Origin: Chloroflexota bacterium
GTDB lineage: Bacteria > Chloroflexota > Anaerolineae > Anaerolineales > Villigracilaceae
Assembly: GCA_013112685.1 (NCBI GenBank)
Contig: JABFGC010000002.1
Coordinates: forward strand, 940,902-1,004,901
Reading direction: 5' to 3'
DNA length: 64,000 bases
Part shown: positions 30,953 to 40,308 of the stretch, piece after piece
Position numbering within the stretch: position 1 is the stretch's first letter
Layout: the number at the start of each line of letters is the position of its first letter
The notes under the pieces: model-generated
Database searches by the model: none
Seen by the model: the letters and a program-made list of their open reading frames with translations, nothing else
What the model was told of the DNA's origin: nothing
Program-made: the position numbers and the translations under genes

Positions 30953-31010
30953 ATGTGAATTCATAAACTGATTTGTAATTACCATATTTCATTCAAAATC
31001 ACCGTTGCTT

Positions 31011-32255
31011 ATGATGCTCAAATCCTTTATCGAAGTACCCCCTGATTCCGATTTCCCCATCCAAAACCTCCCGTATGGGATTTTCTCCACAAAAACAAAT
31101 CCCAATCCGCATGTGGGGACGCGGCTGGGCGATTGGGTGGTTGACCTCGCTTTCCTTGACGAAGAAAAATTATTCGGCGAGCAATTCGGCTTCTTTGCCG
31201 ATGCGACATTGAATCGTTTCATGGCTGCGGGACGCGAAACGTGGCAGGAGATCCGTCAGCGTTTGATCAATTTGCTCAGCGCCGACCCGCTCAACGTCTG
31301 GGAGGAGGCGATGCGCGCGCGGGCGTTGACTCCCGTCAATGAAGTCCAAATGCACCTGCCCGTCTCTATCGGCGATTACACCGATTTCTACGCGTCGCGT
31401 GAACATGCTACCAATGTCGGCATCATGTTTCGCGGAAAAGAAAACGCGCTCATGCCCAATTGGCTGCATCTGCCCGTCGGTTATCACGGGCGCGCCAGTT
31501 CGGTTGTCATCTCCGGCACGGATGTGATTCGTCCGCGCGGACAGGTCAAACCAAAGGATGCGCCGCCGGAGTTCGCCCCAACGCGCCAGTTGGATTTTGA
31601 ATTGGAAATGGGATTTTTTGTCGGCAGGGGCAATGGACTCGGCGAACCGATTTCGATTGAAAACGCGCGCGAGCATATCTTCGGCATGGTGCTGCTCAAC
31701 GACTGGAGCGCGCGCGACATTCAGGCGTGGGAATACCAGCCGCTGGGACCGTTCCTTGCGAAGAATTTTGCGACTTCGATCTCGCCCTGGGTGGTGACGA
31801 TGGACGCGCTCGAACCGTTCCGCGTGCAAGGACCGAAGCAGGAGCCGACGCCTCTTCCCTACCTGCGAACTGATTCAGCGAATGGATACGACATCCACCT
31901 GGAAGTGACCCTGCAGAGCGCGAAGATGAACGAGCCGCAAATCATCAGCCGCTCGAACATGAAATACCTGTACTGGGGCATGGACCAGATGCTCGCGCAT
32001 CACACCGTCACGGGCTGCAACATGCGCGTCGGCGACCTGTGCGGCACAGGCACCATCAGCGGACCGACAGAAGACAGTTACGGCTCGATGCTGGAACTGA
32101 CCTGGCGCGGCGAGAAGCCAATTCAATTGCCCTGCGGCGAAACGCGGACATTTTTGCAGGATGGCGACATCGTCACCATGAAAGGCTGGTGTCAGGGCGA
32201 CGGCTATCGTGTGGGCTTCGGCGAAGTGACAGGAAAAATTCTATCCGCAAAGTGA
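31011..32255 (+). CDS. fahA: Fumarylacetoacetase
   Basis: Last step of tyrosine/homogentisate degradation: fumarylacetoacetate to fumarate and acetoacetate. Seen: the N-terminal domain NLPYGIFSTKTNPNPHVGTR, catalytic region ISIGDYTDFYASREHATNVG-like (VSIGDYTDFYASREHA), LPVGYHGRASSVVISGT, metal-binding residues in ELEMGFFVGRGN and LLNDWSARDIQAWEY. About 413 residues, normal. I choose ATG 31011 over an upstream TTG. No other tyrosine-catabolism genes are adjacent. Confidence 0.92.
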   Translation: MMLKSFIEVPPDSDFPIQNLPYGIFSTKTNPNPHVGTRLGDWVVDLAFLDEEKLFGEQFGFFADATLNRFMAAGRETWQEIRQRLINLLSADPLNVWEEAMRARALTPVNEVQMHLPVSIGDYTDFYASREHATNVGIMFRGKENALMPNWLHLPVGYHGRASSVVISGTDVIRPRGQVKPKDAPPEFAPTRQLDFELEMGFFVGRGNGLGEPISIENAREHIFGMVLLNDWSARDIQAWEYQPLGPFLAKNFATSISPWVVTMDALEPFRVQGPKQEPTPLPYLRTDSANGYDIHLEVTLQSAKMNEPQIISRSNMKYLYWGMDQMLAHHTVTGCNMRVGDLCGTGTISGPTEDSYGSMLELTWRGEKPIQLPCGETRTFLQDGDIVTMKGWCQGDGYRVGFGEVTGKILSAK

Positions 32256-32380
32256 GCGATTGACCGTCCCCGCTTGCGCGGAGATTTTTGTTATTGGGCA
32301 GTCTTTATCAAATCTTTACAATCGCTTTATCGTTCGCATACCCCCTTTGGGTATCCTGCCAATGAAGGTACAATCTTTGC

Positions 32381-33064
32381 ATGACCAAAATCCTCGTCAT
32401 TGACGACGAGCCCTCGATTGTCAATCTTGTTCAGGCATACCTCAAGCCCGAAGGCTATGAGGTTTTCACCGCCAGCGACGGCGTTTCGGGCTTGAAAGCC
32501 GCGCGCGCCTTCAAACCCGACCTCGTCATCCTTGACGTGATGCTGCCCGGCATGGACGGGCTGGAACTGCTCTCCAAACTCCGCCGCGAATCGGATGTGT
32601 ACGTCATCATGCTCACGGCGCGCACCGAAGAGACCGACAAGATCGTCGGGCTTTCCGTCGGCGCGGATGATTACGTGACCAAGCCGTTCAGTCCGCGTGA
32701 GTTGGTGGCGAGAGTCAAGGCGGCGTTGAGGCGTCTCGGAACGGGAGCAGGCTCAGGCGAGGTCGGAGGCGTGCTGTCCTTCCGTCACGTGCGGATTGAC
32801 GTCGGCGCGCGCCAGGCAACTGTGGATGATAAGCCTGTCGAATTGACCGCCATCGAATTCGATTTATTGCGAACGCTCGCAGAACATCGCGGGCGTGTTC
32901 TCTCGCGTGAGCAGTTGTTGGAAAAAGTTTGGGGCGGCGAATATTTTGGCGAGATGCGCGTGGTGGATGTGCATCTCGGTCACGTGCGTGCGAAACTGGG
33001 CAACCCCGAATACATCGCCACCGTGCGCGGCGTGGGCTATCGTTTCGACGACGAGGCGTTATGA
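32381..33064 (+). CDS. OmpR-family response regulator
   Basis: 227 residues. Receiver: ILVIDDEPSIVNLVQAYL, phospho-aspartate in LVILDVMLPGMDG, DDYVTKPFSPRELV. Winged helix: LTAIEFDLLRTLAEHRGRVL and TVRGVGYRF. It overlaps the kinase gene by ATGA, so the pair is translationally coupled. A small palindrome ATACCC/GGGTAT lies about 40 bases upstream. Confidence 0.92.
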   Translation: MTKILVIDDEPSIVNLVQAYLKPEGYEVFTASDGVSGLKAARAFKPDLVILDVMLPGMDGLELLSKLRRESDVYVIMLTARTEETDKIVGLSVGADDYVTKPFSPRELVARVKAALRRLGTGAGSGEVGGVLSFRHVRIDVGARQATVDDKPVELTAIEFDLLRTLAEHRGRVLSREQLLEKVWGGEYFGEMRVVDVHLGHVRAKLGNPEYIATVRGVGYRFDDEAL

Positions 33065-34191
33065 GTTATTTCCGTTCGCATCTTTCTGTTAAATTGTTCG
33101 TGTCGTATTTGCTGGTGATCCTCATCGGAATGAGCGCCATCTGGATTACCACGCGCTTTACCACGCCCTCCGCGTACGCGCGCCACCTGCAATTCATGGA
33201 AGAGCAGATGCTCGGCGGCGGGATGATGGGACCGGGGCACGGACGGCGCGGCGTACTTGCCGATTTCTATCGCAACTATCAAACGTCTTTCAACGAGTCG
33301 CTGTTCATCGCGTTTGTGATGGCGTCGGCGGTCGGGCTGGTTGCGAGTTACGCGCTGAGTCAAAGCATCATTGCGCCGGTGCAGCGCATGAAAAACGCCA
33401 GCCGCCGCATTGCCGAAGGTCATTACGATGAGCGCGTGCCGCTACATGGCGCAGACGAATTGAGTCAACTCGCGGCGAGTTTCAACCAAATGGCGTCGCA
33501 GTTGGAACAGGTCGAAGCGATGCGCCGCCGCCTCATCGGCGACGTGGCGCACGAACTCCGCACGCCGCTCACCGCCATCAAGGGCTCCGCCGAAGGTCTG
33601 ATGGACGGCGTGCTTCCCGCCGCGCGCGAAACGTATCAGCAAATTCATATCGAAGCCGAACGCCTCAACAGGCTGATCAACGATTTGCAGGAACTCAGCC
33701 GCGTCGAGTCGAAGGCGATTGAGTTGGATATCCGACCCGTGGACGTGAGCCGCCTCATCCAGACCGTTACCAAACGGATGCAGTTCCAGTTCGACGAAAA
33801 GCGCATCACGTTGACCCGCAGCCTGCCCCGCGACCCGATCCTTGTCCTCGCCGACGAAGACCGTACCCTGCAAGTGTTGACCAATCTCCTCGGCAACGCC
33901 CTGCAATACACACCCGAAGGCGGGAACGTGACTATGACGGTCGAACGCGAAAAACACACGGCGAAATTTACAATCCGCGATACGGGCGTCGGCATCCCTG
34001 CTGAACACCTCGCGCACATCTTCGACCGCTTCTACCGCGTGGACAAATCCCGCTCGCGTGCGCACGGCGGCTCGGGCGTCGGGTTGACGATTGCAAAACA
34101 TCTCGTCGAAGCGCAGGGAGGAAAAATCCGAGCGGAGAGCGCAGGCGAAAATAAAGGCAGTGCGTTCGTGTTCACACTGCCCTTGGGGTGA
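33061..34191 (+). CDS. Sensor histidine kinase with HAMP domain
   Basis: 376 residues. Two membrane segments (LFVSYLLVILIGMSAIWITT and SLFIAFVMASAVGLVASYAL) enclose an 80-residue periplasmic part with a glycine/methionine/histidine-rich stretch (MLGGGMMGPGHGRRG). HAMP, then HisKA with DVAHELRTPLTAIKGSAEG, and HATPase with NLLGNALQYTPEGG and GSGVGLTIAKHLVEAQGG. The Met/His-rich loop could suggest metal sensing, an inference only. Confidence 0.9.
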   Translation: MSYFRSHLSVKLFVSYLLVILIGMSAIWITTRFTTPSAYARHLQFMEEQMLGGGMMGPGHGRRGVLADFYRNYQTSFNESLFIAFVMASAVGLVASYALSQSIIAPVQRMKNASRRIAEGHYDERVPLHGADELSQLAASFNQMASQLEQVEAMRRRLIGDVAHELRTPLTAIKGSAEGLMDGVLPAARETYQQIHIEAERLNRLINDLQELSRVESKAIELDIRPVDVSRLIQTVTKRMQFQFDEKRITLTRSLPRDPILVLADEDRTLQVLTNLLGNALQYTPEGGNVTMTVEREKHTAKFTIRDTGVGIPAEHLAHIFDRFYRVDKSRSRAHGGSGVGLTIAKHLVEAQGGKIRAESAGENKGSAFVFTLPLG

Positions 34192-34197
34192 GATGTT

Positions 34198-34248
34198 CAT
34201 ACCGCGAAATTCATTTCGCGCCTTGGTCGCAAGATAAATCTTGCGGTA
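34198..34248. repeat. Double-hairpin intergenic repeat
   Basis: Two perfect 8-bp hairpins, CGCGAAAT-TC-ATTTCGCG and CGCAAGAT-AA-ATCTTGCG, framed by TACCGC and GCGGTA. It lies between two convergent genes and could act as a bidirectional terminator or be a small mobile repeat. Confidence 0.6.
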
Positions 34249-34252
34249 CGCC

Positions 34253-34510
34253 TTATCGCCGAATCAGCCCCACCAGCCAGATCAAAACCACCGCGCCCCC
34301 AATCGCCACGATCAGACTCCACAAATTGAAACCCGTAACTCCCTGATAGCCCGGGAAGTTCATGATCGCGCCGCCGAGGAACGCGCCGATGACGCCGACC
34401 ACCACGTTGGCGAGCCCGCCCATCTTGCGGTTCTTGCCCGTGATGATGCTGGCGATCCATCCCGCCAGCGCGCCGAAGACGATCCATGCGATGATATTGA
34501 TCAGACTCAT
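34253..34510 (-). CDS. GlsB/YeaQ/YmgE-family small membrane protein
   Basis: 85 residues with three hydrophobic segments: NIIAWIVFGALAGWIASIIT, GGLANVVVGVIGAFLGGAIM and SLIVAIGGAVVLIWLVGLI. The glycine pattern is that of transglycosylase-associated (YeaQ) proteins. Its ATG overlaps the stop of the toxin-like gene upstream. Role unknown, often stress-related. Confidence 0.88.
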   Translation of the reverse strand: MSLINIIAWIVFGALAGWIASIITGKNRKMGGLANVVVGVIGAFLGGAIMNFPGYQGVTGFNLWSLIVAIGGAVVLIWLVGLIRR

Positions 34511-34874
34511 TTCTTCCTCCGTTTTGAAATTTCCATAAGAATGTTTTGAATGGTTGGTTCCATCGCGGCTCTTACGAGGCGCGTCGTATGCTTGTGGTGG
34601 GGAAATGACTTCACTTGTGGATGATGGGGCGCATTATCGTAACGGAAAACCAATTTCTTCTGTTTGTCCATGAATTGGTACCGATACTTCACCTTGTTTG
34701 CCTGCTCCGTATCTACCACTTCTGTAAATTCAAGAAAGTATCCGTTCTCGAAAACAATTTTCCGCTGATACTCCCCTGGCGGTTGTTATAAATTTTCTTA
34801 TTGAGCGAGTAAGACCGAATATTGGGGAAATCACGCAGGGCGTTTTCGAGTTTCAGAAAATATTCTTCGATCAT
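34507..34874 (-). CDS. TumE-family (DUF6516) toxin-like protein, frameshifted
   Basis: Corrected product about 122 residues. The N-terminal frame reads MIEEYFLKLENALRDFPNIR; after a missing base near 34785 it continues IVFENGYFLEFTEVVD and KVKYRYQFMDKQKKLVFRYD, ending with PHHPQVKSFPHHKH. This is the pattern of DUF6516/TumE proteins, toxins paired with a small antitoxin. It overlaps the antitoxin-like gene by ATGA. Confidence 0.72.
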
Positions 34875-35182
34875 CCAGTCAGCCCCTGAAGCTGTTTTTC
34901 GTTCTTATCCAGCAATTCATATAGTCCCGCCCAAAGAATGTAATCTTCACGGTCGTCCAGTTTTCCCTGGGCGAACTGCTTGTAAAACCCTGCGCTCGTC
35001 ATTTTATATTTTTCTTCGTAGGATTTCAGGTCTATTTTTATATTGAGGATGCCGCGTTTGAGCTCCACCACCTGATAGGCGATCACATTCTGCGCAAATG
35101 ATTCTTCGTCGCGCGAGAATTCCAGCACTTTTTTCAGGCGTTTTGCGGTTTTGGGGCGAATGTTTAAATTCAAATGCAACAT
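34871..35182 (-). CDS. Antitoxin-like partner of the TumE-family gene
   Basis: 103 residues: the first part LHLNLNIRPKTAKRLKKVLE resembles a ribbon-helix-helix or short DNA-binding segment; the tail DREDYILWAGLYELLDKNEK is typical of partners of DUF6516 proteins. First gene of the pair, overlapping the toxin-like gene by four bases. Assigned from context and family style. Confidence 0.65.
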   Translation of the reverse strand: MLHLNLNIRPKTAKRLKKVLEFSRDEESFAQNVIAYQVVELKRGILNIKIDLKSYEEKYKMTSAGFYKQFAQGKLDDREDYILWAGLYELLDKNEKQLQGLTG

Positions 35183-35230
35183 AGACTCTTTGTCCTGTTA
35201 TTCATGATTTTGAGTATAGCATAATTTTCT

Positions 35231-36631
<1,401 letters not shown>

Positions 36632-36695
36632 CTACCCTGTGAGTTTGGGCTGCCGCTTGGTATCAAGCATTATAATTCGAGCGGTAAAAAATAAT

Positions 36696-36730
36696 CAGAC
36701 TTCCGAAATCTCCGAAATTTCGGAAGTCTG
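36696..36730. promoter_or_regulatory. Strong hairpin just upstream of guaB
   Basis: CAGACTTCCGAAAT and ATTTCGGAAGTCTG are perfect 14-bp arms around a 7-base loop, ending 12 bases before the guaB ATG. No T run follows. It may be a translational or transcriptional control element or a repeat unit. Confidence 0.5.
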
Positions 36731-36742
36731 AATGGAGAAACG

Positions 36743-38183
36743 ATGAAGATTCTGCCCGAAACTGCATTGACGTACGACGATGTCCTGCTGGTCCCGCAAT
36801 ATTCCGGCGTGGACTCGCGGCGCATCCTTTCCACAAAAAGCTGGTTGACCAAAAAGATTGCGCTGCAATCGCCGATTGTCTCTGCAAACATGGACGTGGT
36901 GACCGAAAGCGAAATGGCAATTGCGATGGCGCGCGAAGGCGGGATCGGGATCATCCACCGTTTTATGACGATTGCCGGGCAGGCGCGCCAGATCGAACGC
37001 GTGAAGAAAGCCGAATCCTTCGTTGTGGATAAACCCTTGAAAATGACCGACCAGCACACAGTCCGGGATGTGAAGCGCGTTGTCGAGGAAACGGAAACCG
37101 GCGGGATTCTAATTGTTGACCAGGAGGACAGACTCGTCGGCATCATCACCACCCGCGATTTGCTGTTTGAAGAGGACGACGACAAACCCGTGACCGAAAT
37201 CATGACCCGCGATGTTCATAGCGCGCCGCCGGGCACATCGTTGAAAGAGGCGGAACGGTTGCTGCACGAACACCGCGTGGAGAAACTCCCGCTTGTGGAT
37301 GCGGGCGGCAGGGTCACGGGGTTGGTGACGTTGAAGGACATTATGAAGATCACGCAATACCCGAAAGCCACCAAAGATGCAAAGGGACGACTGGCTGTCG
37401 GCGCAGCGGTCGGCGTGCGGGATAAGGAGATGCGCCGAGTCGAAGCCGCTTTGAACGCCGGCGCGGACTGCATTGTGGTGGATATTGCTCACGGCGATTC
37501 ACACCTTGAAATTGACATGATCCAAAGCATCCGCGAACATTTTCCGCAGGCGCAAATCATCGGCGGGAATGTGGCGACAGCGGGCGGCACGAAGCGGCTG
37601 ATCGAAGCGGGCGCGGATGCGGTGAAGGTCGGCGTGGGTCCCGGCTCGATTTGCGTCACGCGGCAGGTGGCGGGATCGGGAGTCCCACAACTGACGGCGA
37701 TTATCGAATGCGCGGAAGCGGCGCGCTCGTTTGGCATTCCCATTATTGCCGATGGCGGCATCCGTCATCCTGGCGATGTGGCGAAGGCGATTGCGGCGGG
37801 CGCAAGCACGGTGATGATCGGCTCGCTTCTGGCAGGGACGGACGAAAGCCCCGGGCTTGGTCATGACCCGACGCGGTCATCGCTACAAGGCTTCACGCGG
37901 CATGGCTTCGCTGACCGCTAACATCGAACGCAACAAACGCGAAGGCAACGACCTGACGCGCGAAGAGATCGAGGAATACGTTGCCGAGGGTGTGGAAGCA
38001 GCGGTGCCGTATCGCGGCAGGGCGCGGGAGGTGCTGAATCAACTCGTCGGCGGCTTGCAATCTGGCATGAGTTACAGCGGCGCGAATTCGATTGAGGAAT
38101 TCCAGCAGAAAGCCATCTTCGTGCGGATGACGGGCGCGGGGCTGAAGGAATCGGGTCCGCATGATGTGGAGGTGCTTGGGTGA
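36743..38183 (+). CDS. guaB: IMP dehydrogenase with CBS domains, frameshifted
   Basis: Oxidises IMP to XMP with NAD, first step to GMP. Seen: [20 protein letters not shown], two CBS motifs at about residues 95-215 ([23 protein letters not shown]), the catalytic loop [16 protein letters not shown] with its cysteine, [13 protein letters not shown], and the C-terminal [15 protein letters not shown]. One extra base near 37859 breaks the frame just before the flap. About 480 residues corrected. GGAG upstream of ATG 36743. Confidence 0.95.
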
Positions 38184-38203
38184 GCCCCCATCCCCACCCC
38201 CGA

Positions 38204-38272
38204 CCCCTCCCCGACGAGCGGGGAGGGGAGTTCGCGTGCATCCCCAGCCCTTCCCCGACAAGCGGGGAAGGG
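38204..38272. repeat. Two related GC-rich hairpins after guaB
   Basis: CCCCTCCCCGACGAGCGGGG(AGGGG) at 38204-38228 and CCCTTCCCCGACAAGCGGGG(AAGGG) at 38248-38272 are near copies of one hairpin unit. A third relative, CCCCTCTCCG...CGGAGAGGGG, lies at 38685-38709 at the far end of the next gene. Confidence 0.65.
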
Positions 38273-38286
38273 GGCAGCGGTTTACC

Positions 38287-38724
38287 ATGAAAAACGATTT
38301 TCCACGACTCAATGTTTCACCTGAAATTCGACGCAGAATGGTTGAGATCGCGCGTCAATTTCGGAAGGAGCCGACAAGAAGCGAGGCGATGCTTTGGCTG
38401 GCTTTGCGCGGGAAGAAACTGGATGGAATAAAATTTCGACGGCAGCAGCCAATTGGGAATTTCGTCGTGGATTTTTATAATTCCGTTTTTCGGCTTGTTG
38501 TCGAAGTGGATGGATCTGTCCACGACGATCAGGTTGAGTTGGACCAAGAGAGGCAAAACATTCTCGAACAACTTGGACTGAATGTTTTGAGGGTCAAATC
38601 AGAAAATGTGGAGAAGAACCTTCCATCCGTCCTTGAGATGATACGTTCAAAAATCAATGAACTCAAAATAAATGCCAGCAAGTCCCCCTCTCCGTTTATC
38701 GGAGAGGGGCTAGGGGAAAGATGA
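38287..38724 (+). CDS. DUF559 restriction-endonuclease-like protein
   Basis: 145 residues with the DUF559/Vsr-like nuclease pattern: RSEAMLWLALRGKKLDGIKF, RRQQPIGNFVVDFYNSVFRL, VVEVDGSVHDDQVELDQERQ and LNVLRVKSENVEKN. The acidic residues of VVDF and VEVDG are candidate metal ligands. The last dozen residues (SPSPFIGEGLGER) are encoded by an intergenic hairpin repeat. Cytoplasmic, cellular role unknown; possibly DNA repair or mobile-element related. Confidence 0.85.
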   Translation: MKNDFPRLNVSPEIRRRMVEIARQFRKEPTRSEAMLWLALRGKKLDGIKFRRQQPIGNFVVDFYNSVFRLVVEVDGSVHDDQVELDQERQNILEQLGLNVLRVKSENVEKNLPSVLEMIRSKINELKINASKSPSPFIGEGLGER

Positions 38725-38758
38725 CAAAGAATAAAGTTGATGATTTTCTAGAGGAACC

Positions 38759-40084
38759 ATGACCACCGATACCGCAACCTGGATCGAAAAAGACAAAAAG
38801 CAATTGCATCCCGTGTACCACCCCAAAACTCATGTCAATCCGCTGGTGATCGAACGCGGAGAAGGGGTGTGGCTCTACACCACCGACGGACGCAAAATCC
38901 TCGATGGCATGGCGGGACTGTGGAACGTCAACGCGGGGTATGGGCGCGAGGAACTTGCCCAAGCCGCCTACGACCAGATGAAAGAACTGGCGTTCACCTC
39001 CAATTTTTCGGGCATGACCAACCTGCCTTCGATCCAACTTGCCGATAAACTGGCGGGTTTCGCTTACGAAGGCTTGAACACTACCTTCTTCACATCGGGC
39101 GGGTCGGAGGCGAATGATTCCGCGTTCAAGACCGCGCGTTATTACTGGAAGCGAAAGGGCAAACCAGGCAAATATAAAATCATCTCTCGCAAGGGCTCGT
39201 ATCACGGCATCACGCTCGCATCCACTTTTGCCACCGGACTGGAAAAATATCACACCATGTTCGGTCCCGCGCTGGAGGGATTTGTCCACATCCCTGCGCC
39301 GAACCCGTACCGCTATGAAGGTCAATTGAAGGATGGCGAGACGGTCGGTCGAGCCGCGGCGCGTGAATTGGAAGAAGCGATTCTGCGCGAGGGAGCGGAC
39401 TCCATCGCCGCTTTCATCGCCGAGCCTGTCATGGGCGTGGGAGGCGTGATCGTTCCGCCCGACGATTATTTCCCGCTTGTGCGCCAGATTTGCGACAAAT
39501 ACGAGATTCTCTTCATCGCGGACGAAGTCATCACGGGCTTTGGGCGCACAGGCGAGTGGTTCGCGCTCAAACATTGGAACGTCAAGCCCGATATTCTCTC
39601 CTTTGCCAAAGCCATCACCAGCGGATACGCCCAACTGGGCGGCATCCAAATCTCGGACGAAATCCGCGAGACGATGGAATCCGCGGCAGACACCGAGGCA
39701 TACATGCACGGCTACACTTATTCGGGTCATGCAATGGCGTGCGCGGTCGGATTGAAAAATCTCGAAATCATGGAAAAAGAGAATTATCCGCAGCGCGCCC
39801 GCGAACTGGGCAAACGCCTGCTCGACGGATTGAAGTCGCTGCTTGAGTTTCCCTTCGTCGGCGAGGTGCGCGGAATGGGTCTGGTCTGCGGCGTGGAAAT
39901 CGTCTCGGACAAAGCCGCCGACCCCGCGCTGGCGATGAAAATCTTCAAAGCCGCCGAGGAGCGCGGATTGCGCTCGCGTCCGCTGGGGAATGTGCTGGCG
40001 TTCTCGCCGCCGCTCTCCATTCATGAAGATGAGGTGGATGAGATCGTTCGTAGGTTGGGAGCGGCGATGGATTCGGTTCGGTAA
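38759..40084 (+). CDS. Class-III PLP aminotransferase (omega-amino acid/putrescine:pyruvate type)
   Basis: 441 residues. Seen: VWLYTTDGRKILDGMAGLWN, SGGSEANDSAFKTARYYW (phosphate cup), ISRKGSYHGITLASTFATG, the cofactor aspartate in FIADEVITGFGRTGEWFAL and the PLP lysine in ILSFAKAITSGYAQLGG. The N-terminus with HPVYHPKTHVNPLVIERGEG is typical of beta-alanine or putrescine:pyruvate aminotransferases. Exact amine donor undecided. ATG 38759 with GAGG upstream. Confidence 0.88.
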   Translation: MTTDTATWIEKDKKQLHPVYHPKTHVNPLVIERGEGVWLYTTDGRKILDGMAGLWNVNAGYGREELAQAAYDQMKELAFTSNFSGMTNLPSIQLADKLAGFAYEGLNTTFFTSGGSEANDSAFKTARYYWKRKGKPGKYKIISRKGSYHGITLASTFATGLEKYHTMFGPALEGFVHIPAPNPYRYEGQLKDGETVGRAAARELEEAILREGADSIAAFIAEPVMGVGGVIVPPDDYFPLVRQICDKYEILFIADEVITGFGRTGEWFALKHWNVKPDILSFAKAITSGYAQLGGIQISDEIRETMESAADTEAYMHGYTYSGHAMACAVGLKNLEIMEKENYPQRARELGKRLLDGLKSLLEFPFVGEVRGMGLVCGVEIVSDKAADPALAMKIFKAAEERGLRSRPLGNVLAFSPPLSIHEDEVDEIVRRLGAAMDSVR

Positions 40085-40108
40085 ATCGGTAATTGGTAAT
40101 TGAGTAGC
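40081..40108. repeat. Heptanucleotide tandem repeat, GGTAATT family
   Basis: GTAAATC, GGTAATT, GGTAATT, GAGTAGC, beginning over the stop codon of the aminotransferase gene. A relative lies inside the glycosyltransferase gene at 58786-58806. Confidence 0.6.
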
Positions 40109-40120
40109 TCATGTTACGCG

Positions 40121-40218
40121 GTAGGGGCGACCCATTCATGTTTTTGCCAAATGCCTGGCACAGGGCGACCCTTTCTTGCAGATTGGCTGCCTGTTTTGCC
40201 TAAACGGGTCGCCCCTAC
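40121..40218. repeat. 98-bp palindromic intergenic element
   Basis: Starts GTAGGGGCGACCC and ends GGGTCGCCCCTAC, a perfect 13-bp terminal inverted repeat, with a second internal CAGGGCGACCC. Looks like a small MITE; no gene inside. Confidence 0.7.
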
Positions 40219-40259
40219 GACGAAATCGCGTAAGGTGAGTGAGTAATTGAAGATTGAGA

Positions 40260-40308
40260 AATCGTGATCCGTAGTTCGTGAAATCGCAAATCGTAAATAG
40301 TAAATCAA
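40260..40308. repeat. Heptanucleotide tandem repeat, AAATCGT family
   Basis: Seven consecutive 7-mers (AATCGTG, ATCCGTA, GTTCGTG, AAATCGC, AAATCGT, AAATAGT, AAATCAA) fill the space up to the moeA start codon. They leave no clear Shine-Dalgarno sequence for moeA. Confidence 0.65.

Noticed and set aside
38696..40024. 442-codon minus-strand frame opposite the class-III aminotransferase
   Set aside because: Shadow of the aminotransferase gene; composition is arginine/histidine/alanine-rich without motifs.
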